Source: Lachnospiraceae bacterium
Lineage (GTDB): Bacteria > Bacillota > Clostridia > Lachnospirales > Lachnospiraceae
DNA length: 64,000 nt
Direction of reading: 5' to 3'
Assembly (NCBI GenBank): GCA_017500935.1
Contig: JAFVXW010000003.1
Coordinates: forward strand, 124,001-188,000
This document shows, piece by piece, positions 52,029 through 61,529 of this stretch. A model generated the notes under the pieces. The model was not told where the DNA came from and did not search any database. It saw only the letters and a program-made list of their open reading frames with translations. Each line of letters opens with the position of its first letter. Position 1 is the stretch's first letter. The translations under genes and the position numbers were made by a program.

Positions 52029-53216
52029 ATGCCTAACATTAGTGAACTTGAAAATGCCCTTCCGGTTGGCCCGTTAAAGATCATCGCTTTAGACTCCGCT
52101 GCGAATCTGGGTAAAAGTATCAATGATTACCTTGTAACCTTCCGTCACAATATGCAGAGCTCTCTTCATGAAGATCCTGCATTCCGTGGATATATTGAAG
52201 ATGATTATATTGTGAAGGCTGCCTGCCCCCGTTTCGGATCAGGCGAAGGCAAAGGCGTCCTGTATGAATCTGTACGCGGTACCGACCTTTATATTCTGGT
52301 GGACGTGACCAACCACAGTCTCACATATAAAATGAGTGGTTACATCAATCACAAATCTCCTGACGATCACTATCAGGATTTAAAGAGAATGATCTCTGCT
52401 GTTGGCGGCAAAGCCAAGAGAATCACCGTGATTATGCCCTTCCTTTACGAAGGACGTCAGCACAAGAGAACCGGCCGTGAGTCTTTGGACTGCGCATACG
52501 CTTTAAAAGAGCTGGCTGATATGGGTGTACACAACTTTATCACCTTTGACGCACACGATCCCCGTGTCCAGAACGCAGTACCGCTCTGCGGCTTTGATAA
52601 CTTCACACCTTTCTATCAGTTCATGCGTGCACTGCTGAACAATGTAGATGACCTTACCATTGATAAGGATCACATGATGGTAATCAGCCCTGACGAAGGT
52701 GCTCTTGACCGTACCACTTATTTTGCCAACGTTCTTGGTGTCAACATCGGTATGTTCTACAAACGCCGTGACTATTCCGTAATCGTTAACGGCAAGAACC
52801 CTATCGTTGCACATGAATTCTTAGGTGACAACATCGAAGGCAAAGATATCATCATCATCGACGATATGATCTCCTCCGGCGGCAGTATGCTTGATACTTC
52901 CCGTCAGTTAAAGGAAATGGGCGCAAGACGTGTATTTATCTGCACTACTTTCGGACTTTTCACCGACGGTATGGACGCATTCGACAAAGCTTACGAAAAC
53001 GGCTGGTTTGACAAAGTTATCACCACCAACTTAAGCTATCAGATCCCTGAACTGCTTGCACGTCCTTACTATCTGGAAGCTGACATGAGCAAGTTCCTGG
53101 CATCCATCATCGACTTTATGAACCATAATGTTTCCTTAAATCATGTTCTTACTCCTACCGATAAGATTCATACGATTCTGGAGCATTACAACCGCAGAGA
53201 AGCTTTTGAAATCTGA
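52029..53216 (+). CDS. Long ribose-phosphate pyrophosphokinase-like protein
   Basis: 395 residues, about 80 more than classical Prs. The C-terminal PRPP loop IIIIDDMISSGGSM and the central FITFDAHDPRVQN (Prs: TMDLHA) and PFLYEGRQHKRTGRESL (Prs: RQDRK) place it in the PRPP synthetase family. Differences: RQH instead of RQD, an N-terminal region without the usual opening, and a C-terminal tail after residue 350. It may be a genuine Prs of a Clostridial subtype or a regulatory homologue. RBS GGAGGAAATTCGAC; single gene with promoter and terminator. Confidence 0.82.
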   Translation: MPNISELENALPVGPLKIIALDSAANLGKSINDYLVTFRHNMQSSLHEDPAFRGYIEDDYIVKAACPRFGSGEGKGVLYESVRGTDLYILVDVTNHSLTYKMSGYINHKSPDDHYQDLKRMISAVGGKAKRITVIMPFLYEGRQHKRTGRESLDCAYALKELADMGVHNFITFDAHDPRVQNAVPLCGFDNFTPFYQFMRALLNNVDDLTIDKDHMMVISPDEGALDRTTYFANVLGVNIGMFYKRRDYSVIVNGKNPIVAHEFLGDNIEGKDIIIIDDMISSGGSMLDTSRQLKEMGARRVFICTTFGLFTDGMDAFDKAYENGWFDKVITTNLSYQIPELLARPYYLEADMSKFLASIIDFMNHNVSLNHVLTPTDKIHTILEHYNRREAFEI

Positions 53217-53245
53217 TCTGCACTCTGAATAAACAATAAGAAATG

Positions 53246-53272
53246 GCGGCTGATCTCTCAGCCGCTGTTTTT
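53246..53272 (+). terminator. Terminator after the PRPP-synthetase-like gene
   Basis: A perfect 8-bp GC-rich stem (53246-53253 with 53258-53265), 4-base loop, then TGTTTTT. Confidence 0.85.
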
Positions 53273-53335
53273 ATGCGCAAAGCGCACACTTTTTATCTGT
53301 TTTTCCATACGGGTATGTATGCGTATTCGCATGCA

Positions 53336-54241
53336 TTATGTTATCTCTTCCCATCCTGTGGTAAGTACGGCTCCCCGCATTTTGCGCCACTCTGCCGGTG
53401 AACATCCCACTGTCTTTTTAAAAGTTGCCGAAAAATGCTGTCTGCTGTTAAATCCGGTCTGAACTGCCACATCGACAACCGGCAGTGTTGAAATTTCCAA
53501 AAGCAGCTTTGCATTTTCAATCCGCAGCCGGATTACCTCTTCCATGATGGAAATTCCCTTTTCAGCCTTATAAAGCCTTTGCAGATATCCTTCCGACAGC
53601 CCTGTCTCTTCTGCAACATCTGCAATCCCTATTTCCTGATCATAATGATTTTCGATAAAACGCTGCGCTTTTCTGATATATTCCACTCTTCCGGCACTGC
53701 CATCTCTTCCATTTTGTCTTGCTATGGTGATATAAAACTGTCCCAGCAAAAGCTCCTGCATGGTTCCTCTTTTATTTGCCTTTAAACCGGAATCCGAACG
53801 CAATTCCTCCAAAAGTGCCGTCACAATATCGTGAAGGCGTCCGTCATCTTTTCCCAGTATCACACCCCTGCTTTGCTGCGCAAAATTTCTTGTCTCTGCA
53901 TCCTTCTCCAGCATTTCAACGCAAAAACGGCCGTTTGTTTTTTCAAGTTTTCCTTCCAGATTTAAAATTCTGCAGGTTCTTCCTTTTTCCACAAACAGAC
54001 TGTGCGCTGTATTTCCCTCCAAAAGAATGTATTCACCGGAACGAAGGTGATAATCTCTTTCCTTTCCGTCCTCTATACACAGGATTTTGCAGTTTCCATG
54101 CACCACATACATCAGCTCCCACTCTTCATGTGTATGAATCTCCATCTCGTAATAATGATAATTGATGGCATAATACCGGTATATCCGAAACCATTTCTGT
54201 CTGTATGTGTTTGCTGCACCTTTTTCCTGCTCAAAAAACAT
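53336..54241 (-). CDS. AraC family regulator with cupin domain
   Basis: 301 residues. N-terminal cupin with metal-like His pair (EIHTHEEWELMYVVHG, SGEYILLEGNTAHSL), then a C-terminal pair of HTH motifs (GIADVAEETGLSEGYLQRLYKAE; VVDVAVQTGFNSRQHFSATFKKTVGCSPAEWRK). RBS GAGGGTAAAAA. Transcribed away from the GH4 gene over 126 bases, so it probably controls that gene in response to an alpha-galactoside-type sugar. Confidence 0.92.
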   Translation of the reverse strand: MFFEQEKGAANTYRQKWFRIYRYYAINYHYYEMEIHTHEEWELMYVVHGNCKILCIEDGKERDYHLRSGEYILLEGNTAHSLFVEKGRTCRILNLEGKLEKTNGRFCVEMLEKDAETRNFAQQSRGVILGKDDGRLHDIVTALLEELRSDSGLKANKRGTMQELLLGQFYITIARQNGRDGSAGRVEYIRKAQRFIENHYDQEIGIADVAEETGLSEGYLQRLYKAEKGISIMEEVIRLRIENAKLLLEISTLPVVDVAVQTGFNSRQHFSATFKKTVGCSPAEWRKMRGAVLTTGWEEIT

Positions 54242-54367
54242 TTTTTACCCTCTTTTGAAATGTCAGAATATCTTACATCTATCCATATCATACAACAATC
54301 ATTTCCTTCTGGAAAGAGCAAAAAGAATATAATAAAATCAACCCGATCATGCAAAGGAGGAACCATT

Positions 54368-55882
54368 ATGTCTTTTAAACTTACCGTTATCGGTGCGGGA
54401 AGTGTCGGCTTTACCCGTACTCTCTTTACAGACTTAATGACTGTACCGGAATTTCACAATATTGAGGTATCTTTCACAGATATCAATCAGCATAACCTCG
54501 ATATGGTCACAACGCTCTGCCAGCGTGACCTTGATGAAAACGGCGTCAATATCAAAATCCAGGCAACCACAGACCGCCGCAAAGCTTTAGAAGGCGCGCG
54601 CTATATCATCTGCTGCCCCAGAATCGGTATGCTGGAGGCCTTTGAACTGGATGTAGACATTCCGCTTCGCTACGGCGTTGACCAGTGTGTCGGTGATACC
54701 CTCTGTACCGGCGGTATTTTTTACGGTCAGCGCGGTATTCCTGCCATTCTTGATTTTTGCAAGGATATCCGCGAAGTTGCAGAGCCCGGTGCACTGATGC
54801 TTAACTACGCCAATCCCAATGCCATGATGACATGGGCCGCAAATAAATACGGAAAAGTAAACACCATCGGTCTGTGCCACGGTGTTCAGGGCGGACATAT
54901 CCAGATTGCAAGCGCACTTGGTCTGGAACAGAAAGATGTGGATATAATCTGTGCCGGAATCAATCACCAGACCTGGTACATCTCCGTCAAACACAATGGC
55001 GAAAATATGCTGGATAAGATCCTTCCTGCCTATGAAGCCAACAAAACCCTTTCCCAGACAGAAAAAGTACGTATCGATATCCTGAAAAACTTCGGCTACT
55101 ACTCCACCGAATCAAACGGTCATTTGTCAGAATATGTTTCCTGGTACCGCAAGCGCCCCGATGAAGTGGAAAAATGGATCGATCTGGGCGATTGGATCAA
55201 TGGCGAAACCGGCGGTTATCTGCGTGTCTGCCGTGAAGGCCGCAACTGGTTTGAAGAGGATTTCCCCAACTGGATGAAGGAACCTGCCAACAAATATGTT
55301 CCCGAAAGCCGCAGCCAGGAACACGGTTCCTATATCATCGAAGGCCTTGAACTGGGCCATGTATACCGCGGACATTTCAATGTCATGAACAACGGATGCA
55401 TCACCAATCTTCCCGATGAATGTGTTGTGGAAGTTCCCGGATATGTGGATGCTAACGGTGTCAATATCCCCAAAGTAGGTGATCTGCCTCTTGGATGTGC
55501 TGCGATCTGCTCGCAGAGCATATGGGTACAGAGACTTTCTGTGGAAGCTGCCGTTCATGCAGACATTACCCTGCTTCGTCAGGCACTGCTGATGGACCCT
55601 TTAACCGGCGCCGTATGTACCCCTCCCGAAATTCTGCAGATGGCCGATGAAATGCTGATCGCAGAAGCAAAATGGCTTCCTCAGTATGCAGAAGAAATTG
55701 AACGTGCAAAGAAGCGTATGGAAGATCGCAAGGCAAACGGAACCTACATTCCTCCCAGAAACTATAACGGTATCCGCGTTCACGAAAAAACCGTGGAAGA
55801 AATGAAGCTGGATAAGCAGGCTGCCAGAAATAATGCTGCCAAGACTGATAAGGCTAAGGATCACGCCGATATCAGTGAGTAA
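54368..55882 (+). CDS. GH4 family NAD-dependent alpha-galactosidase-type enzyme
   Basis: 504 residues from ATG 54368 (AAAGGAGGAACCATT); earlier in-frame starts lie over the divergent regulator. GH4 enzymes use NAD+ and Mn2+ for a redox-assisted cleavage. The nucleotide motif VIGAGSVGFT, the metal-site C170-H171 in LCHGVQGG and N199-H200 in GINHQTWY are present. The CHGV form and length fit MelA-type alpha-galactosidases better than phospho-glucosidases, but alpha-glucosidase or galacturonidase activity remains possible. The C-terminal 25 residues are Lys/Ala-rich. No PTS gene is close. Confidence 0.9.
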   Translation: MSFKLTVIGAGSVGFTRTLFTDLMTVPEFHNIEVSFTDINQHNLDMVTTLCQRDLDENGVNIKIQATTDRRKALEGARYIICCPRIGMLEAFELDVDIPLRYGVDQCVGDTLCTGGIFYGQRGIPAILDFCKDIREVAEPGALMLNYANPNAMMTWAANKYGKVNTIGLCHGVQGGHIQIASALGLEQKDVDIICAGINHQTWYISVKHNGENMLDKILPAYEANKTLSQTEKVRIDILKNFGYYSTESNGHLSEYVSWYRKRPDEVEKWIDLGDWINGETGGYLRVCREGRNWFEEDFPNWMKEPANKYVPESRSQEHGSYIIEGLELGHVYRGHFNVMNNGCITNLPDECVVEVPGYVDANGVNIPKVGDLPLGCAAICSQSIWVQRLSVEAAVHADITLLRQALLMDPLTGAVCTPPEILQMADEMLIAEAKWLPQYAEEIERAKKRMEDRKANGTYIPPRNYNGIRVHEKTVEEMKLDKQAARNNAAKTDKAKDHADISE

Positions 55883-55890
55883 ATGTAACC

Positions 55891-55945
55891 AAACAGGTCC
55901 TCAGGAAAACGCAGCGATGCCGAAAGTTTTCCTGAGGACCTGTTT
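55891..55945. terminator. Long perfect hairpin between convergent genes
   Basis: Perfect 20-base arms (55891-55910 and 55926-55945) around a 15-base loop, after the GH4 stop and before the nrdG stop. T runs are short (TTT A TTT), so it may act as a two-way terminator aided by stem strength. Confidence 0.7.
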
Positions 55946-55989
55946 ATTTGCGTAAGTTTTTTATATTGCGGAAAACAGAACTGTCCTAT

Positions 55990-56505
55990 TTATTTCTGTT
56001 TCTGTTGATACAAAAGTTCTCCGTCAGCCAGTCTGATGACTCTTTGATTGCGGCTGCCGCGGAATACCAGTGTCAGATCCTTTAATTCCTGTACAAATTC
56101 TCCGTCCACAAGCACATCAATCCCCGAAAGCATACCGTCTGTATCCTGTGTATATACTTTCCCGCCTGGGATCAGATCCACATCGTACAGATAGCCTGTA
56201 TAACACCAGATATTCTTCTGCGGATACTTTTCTTTGACCAGCTTTACCAGTTCACAGAGTCTGGGCTGATTTTCCGGTTCAAAGGGTTCTCCGCCAAGGA
56301 GAGTCAGCCCTTCGATATAAGGCGCAGACAATAGTTCCAGAATCTTATCCCTTGTCTCGTCCGTATATTCCTGTCCGTAAGAAAAACTCCAGGTTTCCGG
56401 CTGGAAACAGCCTTTACAGTGATGGCGGCATCCGGATACAAACAGACTCACACGTACGCCGGGGCCATTTGCGATATCAACTTCTTTGATTGCTCCATAA
56501 TTCAT
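55990..56505 (-). CDS. nrdG: Anaerobic ribonucleotide reductase activating protein
   Basis: 171 residues from ATG 56505 (CAGGAGAAATCTT). Radical-SAM activase that makes the glycyl radical on NrdD. Cluster motif CRHHCKGCFQ (CxxxCxxC), then the SAM-binding TLLGGEPFEP. Small size is normal. It follows nrdD after 76 bases on the same strand. Confidence 0.97.
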   Translation of the reverse strand: MNYGAIKEVDIANGPGVRVSLFVSGCRHHCKGCFQPETWSFSYGQEYTDETRDKILELLSAPYIEGLTLLGGEPFEPENQPRLCELVKLVKEKYPQKNIWCYTGYLYDVDLIPGGKVYTQDTDGMLSGIDVLVDGEFVQELKDLTLVFRGSRNQRVIRLADGELLYQQKQK

Positions 56506-56581
56506 AAGATTTCTCCTGTAAATCAACGGGCAGGAAAAATTCCTGCCCGTCAATAATGCTTCTTATTTTCAGAACTGCTCT

Positions 56582-58762
56582 TTACAGATGCAGTACGCGG
56601 TCTCTGATCTCCTGGGTACGTCCCTGGTTCCAGAACTGGGTACCGATATATCCGCAGGTTCTTCTTGCCACAAACATGCGGTCCTGATCTTTGTTGCCGC
56701 AGTTAGGGCATTCCCAGATGAGCTTTCCGTATTCATCTTCCACAATCTGGATTTCTCCGTCATATCCGCATACTTCACAGAAATCACTCTTGGTATTTAA
56801 TTCTGCGTACATGATATTGTCATAGATAAACTGCATAACAGTCAGTACCGCAGGAATATTGTTCTGCATGTTGGGTACTTCCACATAACTGATCGCGCCG
56901 CCGGGAGACAGTCTCTGGAATTCCGCTTCAAATTTAAGCTTGGAGAATGCATCGATGGGCTCTGTTACATGTACATGATAGCTGTTGGTCACATAGTTTT
57001 TGTCAGTTACACCCGGAATGATGCCGAAACGCTTCTGCAGGCACTTCGCAAACTTATAAGTAGTAGATTCCATGGGAGTGCCGTATACAGAATAGCTGAT
57101 ATGCTCTGCTGCCTTCCATTCTGCACATTTATCATTCAGACGCTGCATAACAGCCAGCGCAAAGTTCTTTGCTTCCGGATCGGTATGGGACTTTCCGGTC
57201 ATGCGTACGCACATTTCATACAGACCTGCGTAACCAAGAGAAATCGTGGAGTAGCCGTTATACAGCAGTGCATCGATCGTTTCTCCCTTTTTCAGGCGTG
57301 CCAGCGCACCATGCTGCCAGAGGATGGGAGCTACATCGGATACTGTGCCAAGCAGTCTTTCATGTCTGCAGCGCAGACCGCGATGACAAAGTTCAAGACG
57401 TTCTTCCAGAATCTCCCAGAACTTATCCATATCTCCTTCAGAGGAACATGCCACATCCACCAAGTTAATGGTAACAACACCCTGATTGAAACGACCGTAG
57501 AACTTATGGGTTCCGTCTTCTTTTAACTGAGAATCCTCTACAGTCAGGAAAGAACGGCATCCCATACAGGGATATACTTCACCTTTTTTCAGTTCACGCA
57601 TCACTTTGGCGGAAATATAATCAGGAACCATACGTTTTGCAGTACACTGTGCTGCAAGTACGGTCAGATCCCAATATTTGGAACCTTCTGTAATATTATC
57701 TTCATCCAGCACGTAAATGAGCTTGGGGAATGCAGGGGTAATCCATACACCCTTTTCATTCTTAACGCCCTTGATACGCTGTTTTAATACTTCCTGAATG
57801 ATCAGTGCCAGGTCATCTCTTGTCTGTCCCTCAGGCACTTCATCAAGATACATAAATACCGTTACAAACGGTGCCTGTCCGTTACAGGTCATCAGTGTGA
57901 TCAGCTGATACTGAATCGTCTGAATACCGCGTTCCACTTCGATGCGCAGTCTTCTTTCCGTAATACGGTTGATCACCTCTTCGTTGAGAGCTTCTCCGGC
58001 TTCCAGGCGCTCTTCGATCACGCTCTGTTTGATGCGCTTTCTGCTGATATCCACAAAAGGCGCCAGATGTGCCAGCGTAAAGGACTGACCGCCATACTGG
58101 TTACTTGCCACCTGTGCCACGATCTGTGTCGTTACATTACATGCAGTGTGGAAAGAATGAGGCTGTTCGATCATCGTCTCACTGATCACAGTACCGTTCA
58201 TCAGCATATCTTCAAGATTGATTAGATCGCAGTTGTGCTCTCTCTGCGCATAATAATCAGAATCATGGAAATGAATGATTCCCTGCTCATGCGCTCTTAC
58301 GATTTCTTCCGGAAGCAAAATACGTCTTGTCAGGTCTTTGCTGACTTCACCTGCCATGTAATCTCTCTGAGTGGAGTTGATAACCGGATTCTTATTGGAA
58401 TTCTCCTGTGTTACTTCTTCATTGATATTGTCAAGAAGTGCCAGAATCTCATTGTCTGTGGTATTGGACTTACGCGCAAGTTCGCGTTTATAGCGGTAAC
58501 GCACATACTTCTGCGCAACTTCATAGCCTCTCATAGCCATGACGCCTGTCTCTACCAGATCCTGAATATCTTCAACGTTGACTGCATGCGGTGCAGCTTT
58601 AACCTGCATTGCCACATTCTCTGCAACCGCTTCAATCTGATATTCATTTAGCTGATGCAGCTTATCAACGCTTTCGTTAGCCTTTCTGATGGCGTTAGCG
58701 ATCTTACTCTGATCAAAATCGACCTCTTCACCACTGCGTTTAATAATCTTAACCTTACTCAC
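56582..58762 (-). CDS. nrdD: Anaerobic ribonucleoside-triphosphate reductase
   Basis: 726 residues. The start is a GTG at 58762 (AGGAGG in front). Makes dNTPs without oxygen. N-terminal ATP-cone (KIIKRSGEEVDFDQSKIANAIRKA), catalytic barrel with CNGQAPFVTVFMYL and NQGVVTINLVDVA, a zinc site (CEVCG ... CPNCG) and the glycyl-radical loop RTCGYIG with Gly at about residue 704. NrdR-box-like sites and TATAAT are seen upstream. The only ribonucleotide reductase in the window. Confidence 0.98.
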   Translation of the reverse strand: MSKVKIIKRSGEEVDFDQSKIANAIRKANESVDKLHQLNEYQIEAVAENVAMQVKAAPHAVNVEDIQDLVETGVMAMRGYEVAQKYVRYRYKRELARKSNTTDNEILALLDNINEEVTQENSNKNPVINSTQRDYMAGEVSKDLTRRILLPEEIVRAHEQGIIHFHDSDYYAQREHNCDLINLEDMLMNGTVISETMIEQPHSFHTACNVTTQIVAQVASNQYGGQSFTLAHLAPFVDISRKRIKQSVIEERLEAGEALNEEVINRITERRLRIEVERGIQTIQYQLITLMTCNGQAPFVTVFMYLDEVPEGQTRDDLALIIQEVLKQRIKGVKNEKGVWITPAFPKLIYVLDEDNITEGSKYWDLTVLAAQCTAKRMVPDYISAKVMRELKKGEVYPCMGCRSFLTVEDSQLKEDGTHKFYGRFNQGVVTINLVDVACSSEGDMDKFWEILEERLELCHRGLRCRHERLLGTVSDVAPILWQHGALARLKKGETIDALLYNGYSTISLGYAGLYEMCVRMTGKSHTDPEAKNFALAVMQRLNDKCAEWKAAEHISYSVYGTPMESTTYKFAKCLQKRFGIIPGVTDKNYVTNSYHVHVTEPIDAFSKLKFEAEFQRLSPGGAISYVEVPNMQNNIPAVLTVMQFIYDNIMYAELNTKSDFCEVCGYDGEIQIVEDEYGKLIWECPNCGNKDQDRMFVARRTCGYIGTQFWNQGRTQEIRDRVLHL

Positions 58763-58808
58763 TGCTGATGCCTCCTAAAAAACCTATCTTAACACATCTT
58801 TATACGAT

Positions 58809-58863
58809 ACAAAATCTAGTGGGTGCAGAATTGATTATACTACATTTGGTGTGTAGAAGTCTA
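58809..58863 (-). promoter_or_regulatory. nrdD promoter with two NrdR-box-like sites
   Basis: Leftward: TAGACT (58858-58863), 18 bases, TATAAT (58834-58839). Two similar 13-base elements, CACCAAATGTAGT (58839-58851) and CACTAGATTTTGT (58809-58821), lie 30 bases apart, about three helical turns, flanking and touching the -10. Both are imperfect relatives of the NrdR box (ACACTATATATTGT). NrdR control is thus likely but not certain. Confidence 0.5.
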
Positions 58864-58902
58864 TAGTATTTTGTCATGTATGCATGTAAATTATCGCCGC
58901 TG

Positions 58903-61512
58903 TCAATTGTGCATTATGCCGGAATTTGTCTCCGGCAGACAGGGAAAGCGAAGGATCACTTTAAATAAATCACCGTCCAGATAAATCTCAAATTCACCGT
59001 TCTGCAGCTGGGTCAGATTTTTTGCAATGGAAAGGCCCAGACCGCTGCCCTCTGTACTTCTTGAAATATCACCGCGGATAAAACGCTCCGTCAATTCGGA
59101 GGCGTCGATATTCAATGCCTGGGCAGAGATATTTTTCATGGAAAAGATCATCATTTCCTTCCCATCACAGACTGTTGTTCTGATATCCAGATAAACCCTC
59201 GTTCCTTCCAGCGCATATTTGCATACATTGCTGAACAGATTCTCAGCCACACGCCAGATCCGTCTGGGGTCTGCCTCAATATAGACAGGCTTTTCGGAGA
59301 CATTTAAAACTGTTTCCAGACATCTTTCACGCAGCTTATCCGAAAATTCCCCGCAGGTCTGATGGATCAGCTCCGTAAAATTAATCCTCTCCATCTGCAG
59401 AGAAATATTTCCGGAAGAAATTTTGGAGGCTTCCACCAGATCCTCCGTCAGCTGACGCAGTCTCTGGGACTTGGTGTCAAGCACCTCAATATAACCCCTG
59501 ATCCGTTCATCTTCAATCCGCTCCCGCTTCAGCAGCTTTACAAAATTGATGATGGAGGTCAGCGGTGTTTTGATATCGTGGGAAACATTTGTGATCAGAT
59601 CTGCCTTTAAACGTTCATCCTTCATACTTTTTTCAACGGCAGCAGCAATTCCGTCTCCCAGACCGTTTACGGCCTCTGCCAGAATCCTGTTTTCACCGTG
59701 AAGCTTCTGCAGATCGATCTTTAATAAAAAGTCACCCTGCCCGATTTTCTGTGTGGCATCGATCACATATTCCAGCGCTTTTTTCTTCCGGTACAAAATC
59801 CAGATCGCCACAGTATCCATGACAGCCGCAAGCAGCATCCCCCATACATCACAGGCTCCCAGAATCAGATTGACCAAAAGCAGCGCCATAAACGGCAGCA
59901 GCGTTCCGACCAATATATGACTGTTGTCATATAATTCCAGTATAAATTTTCTGATCTGACATCCCAGAAAACGCAGAAGGGAATTTTTCCAAAGCACTCC
60001 TGCTTTACAGCGGCGCACCAGACTCAGAAAGAAAAACATAAAGAACAGATCCAGGCAAAATACAGCAATACCGATCAGAAGCGGCATCCAGCTGCTCTGG
60101 AACAATTCTGTCATACTGTTTGCCAGATACAGATACCCTGCACTGCATCCAATGATCCAGCCTGCAACCACGATCATTCCGCCCAGAATAAAAGGTTCTG
60201 TATATACCCTGTCACTGCGCGTTAAGGCAATTGCAAATGCCTGCGCCTCTTCCTGCCACACTCTGCCTTCATATTTTACGATCCTGCAAAACAGCAGAAT
60301 GCTGATACATGCCAGTACACCAAACGTTGCTGCCAGATACCAGTAAAAAGGCATCAGATTATCAAACGCCGATTTGGCAGCCGTGAAGGCATCCATCACA
60401 GGATACTTGGTATCAACGGCGATCCAGATACGTGTATTATCCCCAAACGCATACTGATAATACGAAAGCTCCTGTTTCATTGTATCAGCTGCAATTCCCG
60501 TATTGGTCTCAATCTCGGAACGGTCTGCGTTATAATAAACATACTTTCCAAAATCTCTGAAAATCCCGGTGATTTCATCCAGTTTTTTGGAATACATATC
60601 ATGCTCCAGATTGGTAAAATAGAGAACTTCTCCATCCACGCTCATTCTGTAGCAATACCGGATATTGGTGCTGTCCTTCCCAAACAGCCCCCTGTTTTCA
60701 GAATATTCACTGAAATTATAAAACAGTTCTTTGGATGTAGTCTTTAAATCTTCGCGCAGCTGCTTATACTCTTCTGCACTGGAAGCATATTCTGCCAGAT
60801 CCTTATCCTGTACAGAAAAATATCTGGGCACCAGTATCTGCAGCTCTGCCACATTCTCCGGCGAAACGATCTTTCCCTGCTGTTTTGCCTTCTGCAGATA
60901 CTCCTCTTGGCTTGAGGCAAGATATGTGATCATCTGCATACTCAGCGTTTTTGTCTTCTGACCGCTGACCAGCGTTTCCAGCTCATGAAATGCAGCAGCA
61001 TTCTCTCCTGACTGTGCGTCAGTCTCTGCAAAGATCATTTCCGGAACTTTACCTGTTTTAAAACAGTAATCCAGCTCTTCCATTGTGGCATAAACAGATT
61101 CTGTCACAAAACCGAAATTCCCCCATTTGACCAGATCATCCAGATAATACTGCGCCGATGCCCGGGTTTCCGGCAGATCTTCCTGCCGCTGTGCATATTC
61201 GGCAATGTCGATCACACGCTGTCCGTTATAACTGCCGTCTGTTTCTAACTGACTGCGGATTACGGCATTTCTTGTGACTGCCCTGATTTCCTCCTGCAAA
61301 ATATCGCGGAATAAAGAAGAATCCTCAAAATGATCCCTGCGATAGATCGGCTGTATATTCTGACTGTAAAGACGTCCGTTTGTCTCCACCGTAATACTGG
61401 AATTGATCCACAAAATAAACAGAATCGCACATGCTGCTGCCGTGATGATCCTGCGCATCGCCAGATATACTTTTCGTTTTCCCGGTCCCATTACCGCTTT
61501 TCGCTTTTTCAT
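58903..61512 (-). CDS. Large multi-pass sensor histidine kinase
   Basis: 869 residues from ATG 61512 (weak GGGTG in front; GTG and TTG alternatives a few codons earlier). One helix at about 20-40, an extracellular domain of about 340 residues, then about six helices between residues 385 and 585. A HAMP-like linker (TQKIGQGDFLLKI) precedes HisKA with the phospho-His in NVSHDIKTPLTSIINF. The ATPase carries ENLFSNVCKYA (N box) and EGSGLGLSIAKNL (G2). It is 17 bases after its response regulator. The ligand is unknown; the size and multi-pass middle resemble kinases of Lachnospiraceae that sense envelope state or peptides. Confidence 0.92.
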   Translation of the reverse strand: MKKRKAVMGPGKRKVYLAMRRIITAAACAILFILWINSSITVETNGRLYSQNIQPIYRRDHFEDSSLFRDILQEEIRAVTRNAVIRSQLETDGSYNGQRVIDIAEYAQRQEDLPETRASAQYYLDDLVKWGNFGFVTESVYATMEELDYCFKTGKVPEMIFAETDAQSGENAAAFHELETLVSGQKTKTLSMQMITYLASSQEEYLQKAKQQGKIVSPENVAELQILVPRYFSVQDKDLAEYASSAEEYKQLREDLKTTSKELFYNFSEYSENRGLFGKDSTNIRYCYRMSVDGEVLYFTNLEHDMYSKKLDEITGIFRDFGKYVYYNADRSEIETNTGIAADTMKQELSYYQYAFGDNTRIWIAVDTKYPVMDAFTAAKSAFDNLMPFYWYLAATFGVLACISILLFCRIVKYEGRVWQEEAQAFAIALTRSDRVYTEPFILGGMIVVAGWIIGCSAGYLYLANSMTELFQSSWMPLLIGIAVFCLDLFFMFFFLSLVRRCKAGVLWKNSLLRFLGCQIRKFILELYDNSHILVGTLLPFMALLLVNLILGACDVWGMLLAAVMDTVAIWILYRKKKALEYVIDATQKIGQGDFLLKIDLQKLHGENRILAEAVNGLGDGIAAAVEKSMKDERLKADLITNVSHDIKTPLTSIINFVKLLKRERIEDERIRGYIEVLDTKSQRLRQLTEDLVEASKISSGNISLQMERINFTELIHQTCGEFSDKLRERCLETVLNVSEKPVYIEADPRRIWRVAENLFSNVCKYALEGTRVYLDIRTTVCDGKEMMIFSMKNISAQALNIDASELTERFIRGDISRSTEGSGLGLSIAKNLTQLQNGEFEIYLDGDLFKVILRFPCLPETNSGIMHN

Positions 61513-61529
61513 ATGTTTCACCCGCAAAT

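Noticed and set aside
54002-54367. Extended N-terminus of the GH4 enzyme
   Set aside because: It would run over the divergent AraC gene; the GH4 nucleotide motif begins right after ATG 54368, which has an ideal RBS.
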